Source: Chthoniobacterales bacterium (GTDB lineage Bacteria; Verrucomicrobiota; Verrucomicrobiia; Chthoniobacterales; UBA10450). From it: DNA of 51,389 nt. The notes below the pieces were generated by a model. That model searched no databases, had not been told where the DNA came from, and worked only from the letters and a program-made list of their open reading frames with translations. Both the position numbers and the translations under genes were made by a program. Shown in pieces: positions 9,107-18,035 of the stretch. The stretch lies in contig JACDGS010000031.1 in the NCBI GenBank assembly GCA_013821455.1, positions 1-51,389 on the forward strand, written 5' to 3'. Within the stretch, counting starts at the first letter, position 1; the number at the start of each line of letters is the position of its first letter.

Positions 9107-10437
9107 TGTGACTGAGAGCTATGCACGATGCGGTAACGAGTCTGCGCGTAATCAGCTTCCGGCGCCAGTTGAATCAAACCTGTCTCTAACCTTTCTCCAG
9201 CACGAAGAGAGCTAAAGGAAAACGTTAGACGCGTGGCCAGCGGAAACATGACTCGACTCGCTCTTCCCTCGGCGCCAGCTTCACCTCGCACATGCGCAAA
9301 GTCTCCTTCATCTACCTCGCGGAAAATAGGTTTCTCCGTCTCCAGTTGTAAGAGATAGCCGCCTGGCAGGACGGGTGGTAAGTCTCCGCTGCCATCGTTC
9401 ATTAATTCCAACTGTCCGGAAGAGTCAGTTTTTGCTTTTAGAGTGAGATGAGGCTGGGCTGAAAGATCGCTGAGTTGCGATAACGACCATCCGCTCGCGG
9501 CCGTTGTATCCGGGAGGCGAAAAATAACTATCCCGCGAGCGGAACTGTTTTCAGCTTGCGCGATAAGCTGGCGCAGCGCATCGCGCTCCGCCCAGCGCGC
9601 AGCCAGCAGTTGCCCTTTCCGCAACGGTGTGTTTCCTACTCGCGTGTTTGCGCCGGCGAGAAATATACTTACTCCAAAATCGGTCTGCCTAACGAACATA
9701 AGACTGTTATTGAAAGTAACTGAGTCCCAGTCCCATTCTCGGATGTTTCCGCGCGATGTCCCGTCAGGATCGTAAACCGTGAGCCGGGCAAAGTTAGGAA
9801 CGCCCGCGCGCCAGGGAGAGGGATAGTTATTCCAGGCCGCGAGCCAGCTCTTCCCCTTTTCGGGCACGATCAAAGGCTCGGGCGCCGCGCCGGGCACGAT
9901 AGGATCAGCCGCATAGTCATAGAACATGGGCAGGACTTCATCGACGTTCTTTGCTATCTCAGTCATCGCCTTCTTCCCTATCCAGCCTGGCAGGGCAGTT
10001 ATCGTCAACCTCGGGACCAGCGCGCGTATTCGTCTCAGGGTCGCGGCGTAATCGGAGAGAAGCCGATCCGGACAGTCGTAGTCGATCTGTAGTCGCTCTC
10101 TCTTCTGCACGAAAGCGAGAGATTGCAGAAGAGCCTGGGTCGATTTTTCCGAGAAGGGCTCGCGCGCGTGCGACTCCAGCCGCACGACCGGCACGACCTC
10201 GAAATCGGGAACGACCGGAAGCTGAAACCGGGCCGCCCATTGCCAGGAGTCGCCCTTGTTCCGCAAAGTTCCAAGTTGCCAGTAAAGAGTGCGCACACCC
10301 TGCCGCGCAAGGGCAGCGAGGTCTCTGGCATTTGGAGGTTCGTTCCGTTGCCAGGCCCAATACGCTCGCTCGAAAGCCACCGCGGGCTGAGCGAAAGCGA
10401 AAGCCGCCACCAGAAGCAGCCGCGTGAGATGAGTCAC
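9085..10437 (-). CDS. DUF3142 domain protein, secreted
   Basis: A 450-aa protein with a signal peptide (LLLVAAFAFAQPAVA, cleavage near residue 21). Residues 22-270 fit DUF3142: AYWAWQRNEPP at the start, VRTLYWQLGTL, LQIDYDCPDRLLSDYAATLR and ITALPGWIGK, then EVLPMFYDY. The family looks like a TIM-barrel related to glycoside hydrolases, but activity is not established. The conserved acidic residues in QIDYD would be candidates. The C-terminal 130 residues look like a beta-sandwich. It is cotranscribed with and overlaps the TPR gene by 22 bases, suggesting a joint envelope role. ATG at 10437 gives a proper signal peptide. Confidence 0.8.
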   Translation of the reverse strand: MTHLTRLLLVAAFAFAQPAVAFERAYWAWQRNEPPNARDLAALARQGVRTLYWQLGTLRNKGDSWQWAARFQLPVVPDFEVVPVVRLESHAREPFSEKSTQALLQSLAFVQKRERLQIDYDCPDRLLSDYAATLRRIRALVPRLTITALPGWIGKKAMTEIAKNVDEVLPMFYDYAADPIVPGAAPEPLIVPEKGKSWLAAWNNYPSPWRAGVPNFARLTVYDPDGTSRGNIREWDWDSVTFNNSLMFVRQTDFGVSIFLAGANTRVGNTPLRKGQLLAARWAERDALRQLIAQAENSSARGIVIFRLPDTTAASGWSLSQLSDLSAQPHLTLKAKTDSSGQLELMNDGSGDLPPVLPGGYLLQLETEKPIFREVDEGDFAHVRGEAGAEGRASRVMFPLATRLTFSFSSLRAGERLETGLIQLAPEADYAQTRYRIVHSSQSQWQPFGK

Positions 10438-10460
10438 TTACTTGGAGGCCATGCGTTAGC

Positions 10461-11384
10461 CTAACGAGTAAAGGACGGCTTTAGCAGCAGCTGCAAGGCC
10501 TGCTCGAAACTCGCGTTGGTCCGTGGCAGCGGCGTCGAGGCTTCAAAGTGACCAGCGTTAGCCAAAGGTAGGAGCGTCGCGGGATCACCCGCCTTTTTGG
10601 CGGCCTCGACATAGCTGCGAACACTCTTCGGATCGACGATAGGATCCTCTTCTCCCTGGATGAACACTTGTGGAATACCCAACGGCAAGCGCTGCAAAGG
10701 CGAAGTCTCGGCGTAACGGCGTGGAAATTGTTCCGGCGACCCGCCCATCAATCGATCGACCGAGGCATGACAGCTCGAAGCCGGCCCGATGCGGTATTGC
10801 ACGAGATCGGTAATCGCCGCCAGCCCGAGGACACCGCGAATGCCTAACGGATTCGCGACGTAGAGTTCGCTTTCCGCCGGCAGACGAGCGCGACTCGCCA
10901 GCCAGAGAGCGAGTTGTCCGCCCGCGGAATGCCCGGCCACAAAGACGCGTTTCAAATCAAGCGGCGTGGTCTCCGCGATTTTGCGCAGGCCGTCAGTGGC
11001 ATGCGCAACATCGAGGAAAGTGCCGGCCCAGCCGCCGCCGTCGTCACCGATGCGCCGATACTCGATCGTCCAGGTGGCGACGCCGCGATCGGCCAGCCAC
11101 GCGGAGAGCCGCTTCATGTAAACGTAATCGAAAGCGGAGACCCAGCAGCCGCCGTGCACGAGCACGAAGACAGGAAAAGGCCCGGCGCCTTTCGGCAAAC
11201 GCAGCTCGCCGAATTGCTGCGGTCCGTTGCCGTACGCGATCTTCCTGCCCGCGGCTGGAAGGGGGAGCGACGACAGCTCCGACCAACTCAAAAGCCGCGT
11301 TACTTGCGTCGCAGCGACCGGCGAGGCGAGCGAGAAGCAGGCCAACAAAAGCGGAAGTGAGCGAGTTAGAAGTTGCCTTTGCAT
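10461..11384 (-). CDS. Secreted alpha/beta-hydrolase (esterase-like)
   Basis: Alpha/beta-hydrolase of the esterase/lipase-like (BD-FAE/HSL) group, about 307 aa. Seen: signal peptide (MQRQLLTRSLPLLLACFSLASPVAA), oxyanion-hole HGGCW, nucleophile elbow GHSAGG, an acidic site in GEEDPIVDP and a C-terminal His in NAGHFE, which completes the triad. The open frame runs up to 11465, but the ATG at 11384 gives a clean signal peptide, so I chose it. The gene is divergent from recQ with about 40 bases between starts. The stop TAG is part of an iterated 9-mer (10459-10467). It probably belongs to the minus-strand operon that continues into the DUF3142 gene, 23 bases downstream. Substrate unknown. Confidence 0.85.
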   Translation of the reverse strand: MQRQLLTRSLPLLLACFSLASPVAATQVTRLLSWSELSSLPLPAAGRKIAYGNGPQQFGELRLPKGAGPFPVFVLVHGGCWVSAFDYVYMKRLSAWLADRGVATWTIEYRRIGDDGGGWAGTFLDVAHATDGLRKIAETTPLDLKRVFVAGHSAGGQLALWLASRARLPAESELYVANPLGIRGVLGLAAITDLVQYRIGPASSCHASVDRLMGGSPEQFPRRYAETSPLQRLPLGIPQVFIQGEEDPIVDPKSVRSYVEAAKKAGDPATLLPLANAGHFEASTPLPRTNASFEQALQLLLKPSFTR

Positions 11385-11422
11385 TAGCGAGTGTCTTTCC
11401 GCCGTGCACTCACTTTTGGCGA

Positions 11423-13582
11423 ATGATAATGTGCGGCGTGCAGTTGCTTCCCGCCCTGAAAACACATTTCGGTTACTCGGCTTTTCGCCCGTTGCAGGAA
11501 GAGATCGTGCGCGACGCGCTCGCGGGCCGCGATGTCTTCGCTCTCATGCCGACCGGCGGCGGGAAGTCGCTTTGTTTCCAACTGCCCGCCCTCCTGCGCG
11601 ACGGCCTAACGATCGTGATCTCGCCCCTAATTTCGCTCATGAAAGATCAGGTCGATGCGCTGCAGGCGAGCGGAGTGGCCGCCACTTTTTTGAATTCCGC
11701 GCTCGACGGCAACCAGGCGCGCCAGCGCTTGCGCGGGCTTTACGACGGCGAATTCCGGCTCCTCTACGTCGCGCCGGAACGACTCATGCTCGAGTCGTTC
11801 CTGGAAAAAGTGCGCGCTTGGAACATCGCCCAGATCGCGATCGACGAAGCGCATTGCATCAGCGAATGGGGCCACGATTTCCGGCCGGAATATCGCGAGC
11901 TGTCGAAGCTGCGGGAGCTCTTGCCTGACGTTCCCCTGATGGCGCTGACCGCAACCGCGACGGAGCGGGTGCGCGCAGACATCGTTAGGCAACTCAAGCT
12001 GCGCGAGCCGCGGATTTACGTGGCCAGTTTCGATCGGCCGAACCTGACTTATCGCGTCGTCCCAAAAACCGCGCCCTACGAACAGCTCTTCAATTTTTTG
12101 AAAGAGCGGCCTAACGACAGCGGCATTGTCTATTGCGCGAGCCGCAAAGCCGCCGACACCGTTGCGGCGAAGCTGAACGCTGACGGTATTTCCGCGAAGG
12201 CGTATCACGCGGGACTCGAGAGTGGGGAACGCGCGCACAACCAGGAGGCGTTTCTGCGCGACGACGTGCGCGTGGTGAGCGCGACCATCGCTTTCGGCAT
12301 GGGAATCAATAAACCGAACGTGCGCTTTGTCGTGCACTACGATTTGCCGAAGAATATCGAGAGCTATTACCAGGAGACTGGGAGGGCCGGGCGCGACAGT
12401 TTGCCGAGTGAATGCGTGCTCCTTTTCAGCGCGGGGGACGTGGCGAAGCAAACGCGTTTCATCGAGGAGAAAAGCGAGAACGAAGCGCGGATCGCGCGCG
12501 AGCAGTTGCGGCAGATGGTGCACTACGCGGAGACGCGCGAGTGCCGGCGGACCACGCTGCTGCGTTACTTTGCGGAGGAGCGGCCTAACGAACCGTGCAA
12601 CGGCTGCGATAATTGCCTCAACCCGCCGGAGACTTTCGACGGCACGATCGCGGCGCAGAAATTTCTCTCGTGTGTCCTGCGTATCCAGCAGAAGAGCGGT
12701 TTCGCCTTTGGCTTGAATCACATCGTCGAAGTGCTCACGGGCGCGGATACGGAAGCGATTCGCCAGCGCGCGCATAACGAACTTTCGACTTACGGAATCG
12801 GCCGCGAGCTGAAGCGCGAAGCCTGGCAGGCGCTCGGGCGCGAACTGCTGCGTCTTGGGTTGGTCGAAGTGGCGCCCGGGAAATTCGCCACGCTGCAAGT
12901 AACCGCCGCCGGCCGCGCCGCGTTGCGCGAGCGGACGCTGATTACCCTAACGAAGCAGCCGGACAAACCAGAAGCGCGGGTGAAGCAACGCGCGGGCGAG
13001 ATCGAATGCGACGAGGCGTTGTTCGAGGATTTGCGACTCGTTAGGCGCAATCTGGCCGATGAACGCAACGTCCCGGCTTACGTAATTTTTTCGGATGTCG
13101 CGCTGCGTGAAATGGCGCGCCAATATCCGACGACGCCGGCGGAATTCCGGCGCATTCCCGGCGTGGGCGAGCAGAAGCTGAAGGATTTCGCGGAACCATT
13201 TCTCGCGGTGATCAACGAATACCTGCGCGACCATGAGCGGCGAAATTTTGTGGCCGCGGCTGCGCCTCTGGCGCAACGGCCTTTGAATGACAGCGAGCAC
13301 GAAACGTTGCGCCGTTTTCAGAAAGGCGAGTCGATCGACCAGATCGCACGGGCGCGCGGTTTTGTGCGCGGGACAATTCTGGGTCACCTCGTCCTCGCGG
13401 CGGAAGCGGGCGTTCCCCTAACGACGGCGCAATTCTTCGAGCCGGCGCAGGAACACGAAATCGCGGCGGCTTTCCAGCGCGCGGGCACGCGCAATCTCAC
13501 GGGCCTGCGCGACGATCTCGGCGGCAAATATGAAGTGGCGGAGTTGCGGCTCTTTCGCGCGTTGGCGGCGCGGCAAAATTAG
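11423..13582 (+). CDS. recQ: ATP-dependent DNA helicase RecQ
   Basis: RecQ-family 3'-5' helicase acting in recombination and fork repair, about 719 aa. Seen in order: motif 0 FGYSAFRPLQEEIV, Walker A MPTGGGKS (Lys about 48), DEAHCISEWGHDFRPEY (motif II plus RecQ aromatic loop), motif VI QETGRAGRD, the zinc site C(RRTTLLRYF)...CNGCDNC, the winged-helix RQC domain, an HRDC domain (FEDLRLVRRNLA to RIPGVGEQKLKDFAE) and a final helix-turn-helix-like segment (KGESIDQIARARGFVRGTI). The frame is open from 11357, but similarity begins after ATG 11423 (or 11429). Six copies of the iterated motif lie inside, read as RPND, RPNE, IVRQ and similar, all in loops. Confidence 0.95.
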   Translation: MIMCGVQLLPALKTHFGYSAFRPLQEEIVRDALAGRDVFALMPTGGGKSLCFQLPALLRDGLTIVISPLISLMKDQVDALQASGVAATFLNSALDGNQARQRLRGLYDGEFRLLYVAPERLMLESFLEKVRAWNIAQIAIDEAHCISEWGHDFRPEYRELSKLRELLPDVPLMALTATATERVRADIVRQLKLREPRIYVASFDRPNLTYRVVPKTAPYEQLFNFLKERPNDSGIVYCASRKAADTVAAKLNADGISAKAYHAGLESGERAHNQEAFLRDDVRVVSATIAFGMGINKPNVRFVVHYDLPKNIESYYQETGRAGRDSLPSECVLLFSAGDVAKQTRFIEEKSENEARIAREQLRQMVHYAETRECRRTTLLRYFAEERPNEPCNGCDNCLNPPETFDGTIAAQKFLSCVLRIQQKSGFAFGLNHIVEVLTGADTEAIRQRAHNELSTYGIGRELKREAWQALGRELLRLGLVEVAPGKFATLQVTAAGRAALRERTLITLTKQPDKPEARVKQRAGEIECDEALFEDLRLVRRNLADERNVPAYVIFSDVALREMARQYPTTPAEFRRIPGVGEQKLKDFAEPFLAVINEYLRDHERRNFVAAAAPLAQRPLNDSEHETLRRFQKGESIDQIARARGFVRGTILGHLVLAAEAGVPLTTAQFFEPAQEHEIAAAFQRAGTRNLTGLRDDLGGKYEVAELRLFRALAARQN

Positions 13583-13841
13583 CGGCCTTCTTTAAAATCT
13601 TCTCGGCATCGTGCCGCCATCGCATGAGAAGTGATGTCGAGGAACGCTTGCGGGGTCCATCAGCGCGCTTCGCCGCCTCAGGATGACAACGTCTGTTTGA
13701 GCAGTCCGAAATTAACTTGCGAGATGCCTTTCGGATTCGACCACAGCGCACAAAAAATGGCCGTTCCGCGACTCGTTAGGCCAGGTTCTGCGCCTCCAGG
13801 AATTTCCTTGCCTCCCTGACTTCCGCCGCTGTAATGGCGAC

Positions 13842-14423
13842 ATGAGAGCGAACGGAGCGAGCTGGGATAAGGTCGCGATCTGCAGTGGTCATACGATCGA
13901 TGCGCCGGACAGGAAAGAGCCGCGCTTCCCCCAAGCTAAAGCCGAAGCAGTGCGGGCGAAGATCGCACTGCAACTCGCGCAGTGGGAGATGGGCGCGGGC
14001 GATCTCGCGATTTGTGGCGGGGCCTCCGGCGCCGACCTCCTCTTTGCCGAAGAGTGCCTAAGCCGAGGTGCACAGATCCGTTTGCTCCTCGCCCAGCGGG
14101 TCGATGACTTTGTGCGCGCTTCAGTGCTCCCAGGCGGAGAAGAATGGGTGCGACGTTTTCATACCATGCGCGCAAAGGCCGAGGTGGAAATTCTGCCGGC
14201 AAACTCCAGCGCTGAGTCTAACGAGAATTCGATTTATGCTCGGAACAATCTTTGGATTATCGAGACAGCCCAGGCCGAAGCCGGCGATCCAGGGAAAATT
14301 TTCGCGCTGCTTGTCTGGGATGAGAAACCAACCGGCGACGGCCCGGGCGGGACTTCGGATTTCCAGAAGAAGGTCAATCGTCTCGGCGGGCAGTTCCAGA
14401 TCATCAATCCGACCAAGTTATGA
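13842..14423 (+). CDS. SLOG-type predicted nucleotide-sensor protein
   Basis: A 193-aa soluble protein. The stretch ICSGHTIDAP, then LAICGGASGADLLFAEECLSRGAQI, then DDFVRASV and WVRRFHTMRA matches a Rossmann-like SLOG/LOG-type domain often found in TIR-, CHAT- or STAND-associated conflict proteins, where it is predicted to bind a nucleotide-derived signal. The glycine-rich GGASGAD turn is the likely ligand loop. It overlaps the SLATT gene by 4 bases (ATGA), the pairing described for SLOG-SLATT conflict systems, in which the sensor would switch a membrane effector. Family assignment is from remembered pattern, not a search. An iterated 9-mer lies just upstream at 13773, and a variant TCTAACGAG occurs inside. 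Confidence 0.6.
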   Translation: MRANGASWDKVAICSGHTIDAPDRKEPRFPQAKAEAVRAKIALQLAQWEMGAGDLAICGGASGADLLFAEECLSRGAQIRLLLAQRVDDFVRASVLPGGEEWVRRFHTMRAKAEVEILPANSSAESNENSIYARNNLWIIETAQAEAGDPGKIFALLVWDEKPTGDGPGGTSDFQKKVNRLGGQFQIINPTKL

Positions 14424-14890
14424 CAACCTCATCCTTTGCATATCTGCAACGCCGACTGGAACCGCAGGAACAATGGCATAACGACAAAGCGCGCTGGAAT
14501 AAAAGGCTCTTTTACACCGTGGAAGTGGCGACACTCCTCGCCGGTGCGGCTATCCCGGTGGTTAATCTTTGGGCAGTGAAGGATACCTATCTGGCCGCGC
14601 TCCTGTCCGCCATCCTCGGCGGCATTGTGGTTGTAGCGGCGGCGGTGGGGAAACTCTTCAAGTTTCACGATAACTGGCTGCATTATCGCGCGGTGGTGGA
14701 AGCTCTCGGACGAGAGAAAGAGCTTTACTCGGTAGGCGCGGGGGACTATGCCGCGCCGCTCGAGGAAGAGGCGCGCAACCGGCAGCTCGCCGAGCGCGTG
14801 GAGAATCTTCTCGCGACCGGCACCTCGCAATTCGTTGCCACTCACCAGGCGGCGGAAAAAGGGACTGATAACTCGGTCGCGCGTCCATAA
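14420..14890 (+). CDS. SLATT/DUF4231-type two-TM predicted membrane effector
   Basis: A 156-aa protein with the SLATT (DUF4231) layout: an N-terminal helix YLQRRLEPQEQWHNDKARWNKR, two adjacent TM helices (about 33-55 and 57-78: EVATLLAGAAIPVV and LLSAILGGIVVVAAAVG), then NWLHYRAVVEALGREKELYSVGAGDY and a cytoplasmic helix RQLAERVENLLA. SLATT proteins are predicted pore-forming effectors triggered by nucleotide sensing. The start overlaps the stop of the SLOG gene, so the two are almost certainly coupled. The last residues (after about 135) are variable. Effector activity here is inferred from the family proposal and not shown. Confidence 0.75.
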   Translation: MTTSSFAYLQRRLEPQEQWHNDKARWNKRLFYTVEVATLLAGAAIPVVNLWAVKDTYLAALLSAILGGIVVVAAAVGKLFKFHDNWLHYRAVVEALGREKELYSVGAGDYAAPLEEEARNRQLAERVENLLATGTSQFVATHQAAEKGTDNSVARP

Positions 14891-14893
14891 ATA

Positions 14894-14986
14894 ATGCCTA
14901 ACGAGTATAACTCAAATGACCCGTTGCCTCTTCCGGAGACCTTTCTTCGCCAATTAATGCCCGGGAGTCAGGAGCGCTGGTCATAG
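14894..14986 (+). CDS. Possible 30-residue small ORF after SLATT
   Basis: ATG at 14894 starts three bases after the SLATT stop and runs 30 codons to TAG at 14984-14986. It begins MPNEYNSNDPLPLPE, with PNE coming from an iterated 9-mer at 14896, and continues TFLRQLMPGSQERWS. The spacing suggests translational reinitiation, but there is no recognised domain. It could be a real peptide, the remnant of a larger gene, or chance. Confidence 0.3.
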   Translation: MPNEYNSNDPLPLPETFLRQLMPGSQERWS

Positions 14987-15050
14987 AACTGTAGATCGCC
15001 CGCGCGAAAAAAAGCAGCAGCGTTCGACAATGTGTTAACGAGAAATAGAA

Positions 15051-17858
15051 ATGAAAACCGTGGCCCTCGAGACTGAAGCGTTGCCGCCGCCCGGTGTCTT
15101 TATTTCCTACTCGCGCAAGGACCAGGAGTTCGTCCGCCGCCTCGATGCTGCGCTCAAGGAGCACGGCCGTGAGGCATGGGTGGATTGGGAAGCTATTCGG
15201 CCGACCGAAGAATTCATGCAGGCGATCTACGGCGCGATCGAGCAGACCGATACCTTTGTCTTTGTGTTGACGCCGGATTCAGTAACATCGCAGGTATGTG
15301 GGCGCGAGATCGCGCACGCTGTTGCGCATAACAAACGGATGGTGCCGATTGTCGCGCGCGATGTGAATGCCGCCGACGTGCCCGAAGCGCTGGCCAAGCT
15401 GAACTGGATTTTCTGCCGCGAGTCCGATGAGTTCGAAAAAGCGACCGATACACTAATTGTCGCCTTTGACACGGACCTCGATTGGGTCCGCGCACACACT
15501 CGCCTGCTAACGCGCGCGCTCGAGTGGGATATCAAAGGAACGAACAACAGCTTCGTCTTGCGGGGAGATGACCTGCGCGCCGCCGAGCAATGGCTCGCGG
15601 AGGCTGGTGCTGACAAAGAGCGCCAGCCCACAGCGCTTCAAACCAGATACATCATTGCGAGCCGGAAGGCTGAAACACGGCGGCAACGTGTTATTAGATC
15701 ATGGGTCAGCGTGGCGGCGGTGATCGCGCTCGTGCTCGCAGGAATCGCGTTCTATCTGCGCAACGTGGCCGAAGAGAGGCGGCGCGTCGCGCAGGCACGA
15801 CAACTTGAAGCCGACGCGCGGGTCGTCGCCGCGGATTCCTCCGGCGAAAGCTTGCAAAAAAGCGCGCTCCTGGCGGTCGAATCTTTGCAGTCGGCGTGGA
15901 CGGTCGATGGTTACATTACTTGCGCGCGAGCCTTAAGCATTCTGCCACTTCGGCCAAAGCTTCGACTGGCACATAACAGGGAAGTGCTAGCTCTGGCCTT
16001 TAGTGTCGATGGCCGCCTGCTGTCGAGTCAGGACGCTACCGGAAACGTTATCGTTTGGGATTACGTCGCTAACAAAGAAGTAACCCACTTAATGCCCAAG
16101 GCCATGGGACAAATGCAGTATGCCGGTCTGGCCTTTAGCCCGGATGGGAGATGGTTGGTATCAACCAGCGGTGACGTCGCGCTCGTTTGGGAAACCGACA
16201 CCTGGCAGATGAAGAAGGGGTTACGAGATGGCAAGATGCTATGGTCCGTCGCCTTTAGTCCCGCCGGAGACTTACTAGCTACCGCGAGCTACGATTCACG
16301 GCAGGTAAAAGTATATAGGACCGGGAGCTGGGATGAACTCACGGCCTGGGGCGCACAAACAGAGAAGGAAACTGATGGACATTTCCGCGCAGTGCACTTC
16401 AGCCCTAACGGAGAGTGGTTGGCAGCAATTGGAACTTCGCTCACTACCTGGGAAACAGGGACGCTGCAGAAGGTAAACAGGATCGATAAGATCCAGCCTT
16501 GGTCACTAGCCTTTAGCCCAGACAGCCAAGCACTAGCAGTCGGCGGCGAGATGAATGGGAGCTTGTGCCTTTATAAGCTCGATGGGACACCCAGTGATCC
16601 ATTCGCAGGACATTCGGCGAAGGTTAGCGATCTTAGCTTCCAGCAGAGTGGACGCTATCTCGCATCCGCCAGCCTGGACGGGACTGTTCGGATGTGGGAT
16701 GTCGAAAGTAAGCGCGAACTATTGCGTCTGCCGCAGAAGGCTGCCGCCGTTATCTTCACGCCTGCCGGCAAGTCTATCGTGACTGGAAACAGTGATGGAA
16801 CTCTCGGGGAATGGTCTATTGCGCGAGGAACTGCGGTCAAGACTTTGCGCTATGACTCGGCAGTTACAGCGGTGGCTAGTAGCCCGGACGGACATATCCT
16901 GGTGATTGGGAACGCCAATGGCTGGATGCATATTCATAACACTGACGCAGGTAACTGGAGTGAAATTGCGGCCAAAAACCTCGGCGCGGAAGCGTCGACT
17001 GTCGGATTCAGCACTGATGGTCATTGGTTAATAGCGATAACTAGTAAGTCAGCGCAGTTGTATTCGATACCCGGATGGGTCGAAGCATCCCCAGAGCTTG
17101 GCTTTGGTAAGGATAAGGTGGAGGCTGTTTCGTTCAGTCCGGATGGCAAGTCTATCGCGCTACGGACTAGCCGCCGTGCCCCAGGCGGTTTGCGCGGCAC
17201 CCTAACAACGACACGACTCTTCGAGCTTGCCACGAGACGAAAGGTAGGCTGGGTTACCCATGCCGATGTCCTGGACGTGCCGGCTCGTGAGCTTACTTCA
17301 GGTGGTGATCTGAAGCTCGTGGGTGACTCGGCGTCCTGGGCGGTCATGCGGCTTGGGCGCAGGACAATGAAAAGTTCGGATGGTCGTTGGATGACCTTTA
17401 TCGGAAGCTCTGTCTTAGCAGACGCCAAGCTACAACGTCCCGCGGACATCGTGCAGCATGAGGGCGAGGTCATCGACGCTACTTTTACCCCGAACGGACG
17501 TTGGCTCATAACTGGAAGTAATGATCAGAGTGTCCGCATCTGGCCGTTGTGGACGGAAGACCTTCTTCCAGAAGCCATGCTCCACTTGCAACGCAATCTG
17601 ACCTACGAGGAATGGCAGGAGTTCATCGACGATCGGCCCTACGCAAAGACATGTCCGGACCTGCCTATCCATCCCAGCTTTGTAGAGGAAGGCCGGAGGC
17701 TTGCGGGAGAAGGCGACGTCAAAGGTGCAACTGCAATTTTTCGTCGTGCCTTGGAGCTGCAACCCGATCTCAAGCTCGATCCGAAAGCCGAAGCGAAACA
17801 ACTGGCGGAGAATGCCAGACGAACCAATGCGGCCAATAAGTTACAGCCGGAACCCTGA
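15051..17858 (+). CDS. TIR-TM-WD40 protein A (predicted NADase effector with propeller sensor)
   Basis: A 935-aa protein. Residues 14-115 are a TIR domain: GVFISYSRKDQEF, WVDWEAIRPTEEF, FVFVLTPDS and VCGREIAHA, where Glu86 sits at the position of the catalytic glutamate of TIR NADases. Residues 140-220 carry the segment HTRLLTRALEW, SFVLRGDDLRAAEQWL and ASRKAE, usually found between a STAND NTPase and a WD40 propeller; here the NTPase is absent. One TM follows (about 222-242), then a short coiled coil and 10 or more WD40 units (AFSPDGRWL, VRMWDVESK, VRIWPL). The C-terminus holds RNLTYEEW, YAKTCPDLP and a TPR-like helix pair. The propeller part uses more AT-rich codons (CTA, TTA, AGT) than neighbours and lacks the iterated 9-mer. 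Confidence 0.85.
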   Translation: MKTVALETEALPPPGVFISYSRKDQEFVRRLDAALKEHGREAWVDWEAIRPTEEFMQAIYGAIEQTDTFVFVLTPDSVTSQVCGREIAHAVAHNKRMVPIVARDVNAADVPEALAKLNWIFCRESDEFEKATDTLIVAFDTDLDWVRAHTRLLTRALEWDIKGTNNSFVLRGDDLRAAEQWLAEAGADKERQPTALQTRYIIASRKAETRRQRVIRSWVSVAAVIALVLAGIAFYLRNVAEERRRVAQARQLEADARVVAADSSGESLQKSALLAVESLQSAWTVDGYITCARALSILPLRPKLRLAHNREVLALAFSVDGRLLSSQDATGNVIVWDYVANKEVTHLMPKAMGQMQYAGLAFSPDGRWLVSTSGDVALVWETDTWQMKKGLRDGKMLWSVAFSPAGDLLATASYDSRQVKVYRTGSWDELTAWGAQTEKETDGHFRAVHFSPNGEWLAAIGTSLTTWETGTLQKVNRIDKIQPWSLAFSPDSQALAVGGEMNGSLCLYKLDGTPSDPFAGHSAKVSDLSFQQSGRYLASASLDGTVRMWDVESKRELLRLPQKAAAVIFTPAGKSIVTGNSDGTLGEWSIARGTAVKTLRYDSAVTAVASSPDGHILVIGNANGWMHIHNTDAGNWSEIAAKNLGAEASTVGFSTDGHWLIAITSKSAQLYSIPGWVEASPELGFGKDKVEAVSFSPDGKSIALRTSRRAPGGLRGTLTTTRLFELATRRKVGWVTHADVLDVPARELTSGGDLKLVGDSASWAVMRLGRRTMKSSDGRWMTFIGSSVLADAKLQRPADIVQHEGEVIDATFTPNGRWLITGSNDQSVRIWPLWTEDLLPEAMLHLQRNLTYEEWQEFIDDRPYAKTCPDLPIHPSFVEEGRRLAGEGDVKGATAIFRRALELQPDLKLDPKAEAKQLAENARRTNAANKLQPEP

Positions 17859-18035
17859 GAATAATCGGGTCGTTTCAGAGCAGTGGCTACACCATAAAGT
17901 CCTTTACTCGTTAGGCGTAATCTCAAGCGAATCTCGATGGTTGCGGGATGACTTGTCCGGTCGGTTTAGCGGCAGGATTCTCCCAGCTCTTTATTTGCCC
18001 TCGCCACTCCGGCTAAGGCATGTTCCTATCATTTC

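Noticed and set aside
11627-12898. 423-codon open frame opposite recQ
   Set aside because: It mirrors recQ in a GC-rich frame; composition is Arg/Val/Asp rich and no family pattern is seen, while recQ is unambiguous.
13640-13700. Half copy of the CGTCATCC-type repeat downstream of recQ
   Set aside because: Only about 25 bases near the end (CGCCGCCTCAGGATGAC) are similar; too weak for a feature.
13776-13973. Opposite-strand frame ending AAEVREARKFLEAQNLA before a motif-borne stop
   Set aside because: The C-terminal string looks protein-like, but the rest overlaps the SLOG gene start and has no start or family; perhaps a scrap of a lost gene.
17859-18035. Promoter between TIR-WD40 A and the DUF4071-type gene
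   Set aside because: The 177 bases hold one motif copy at 17908 but no convincing -35/-10 pair.
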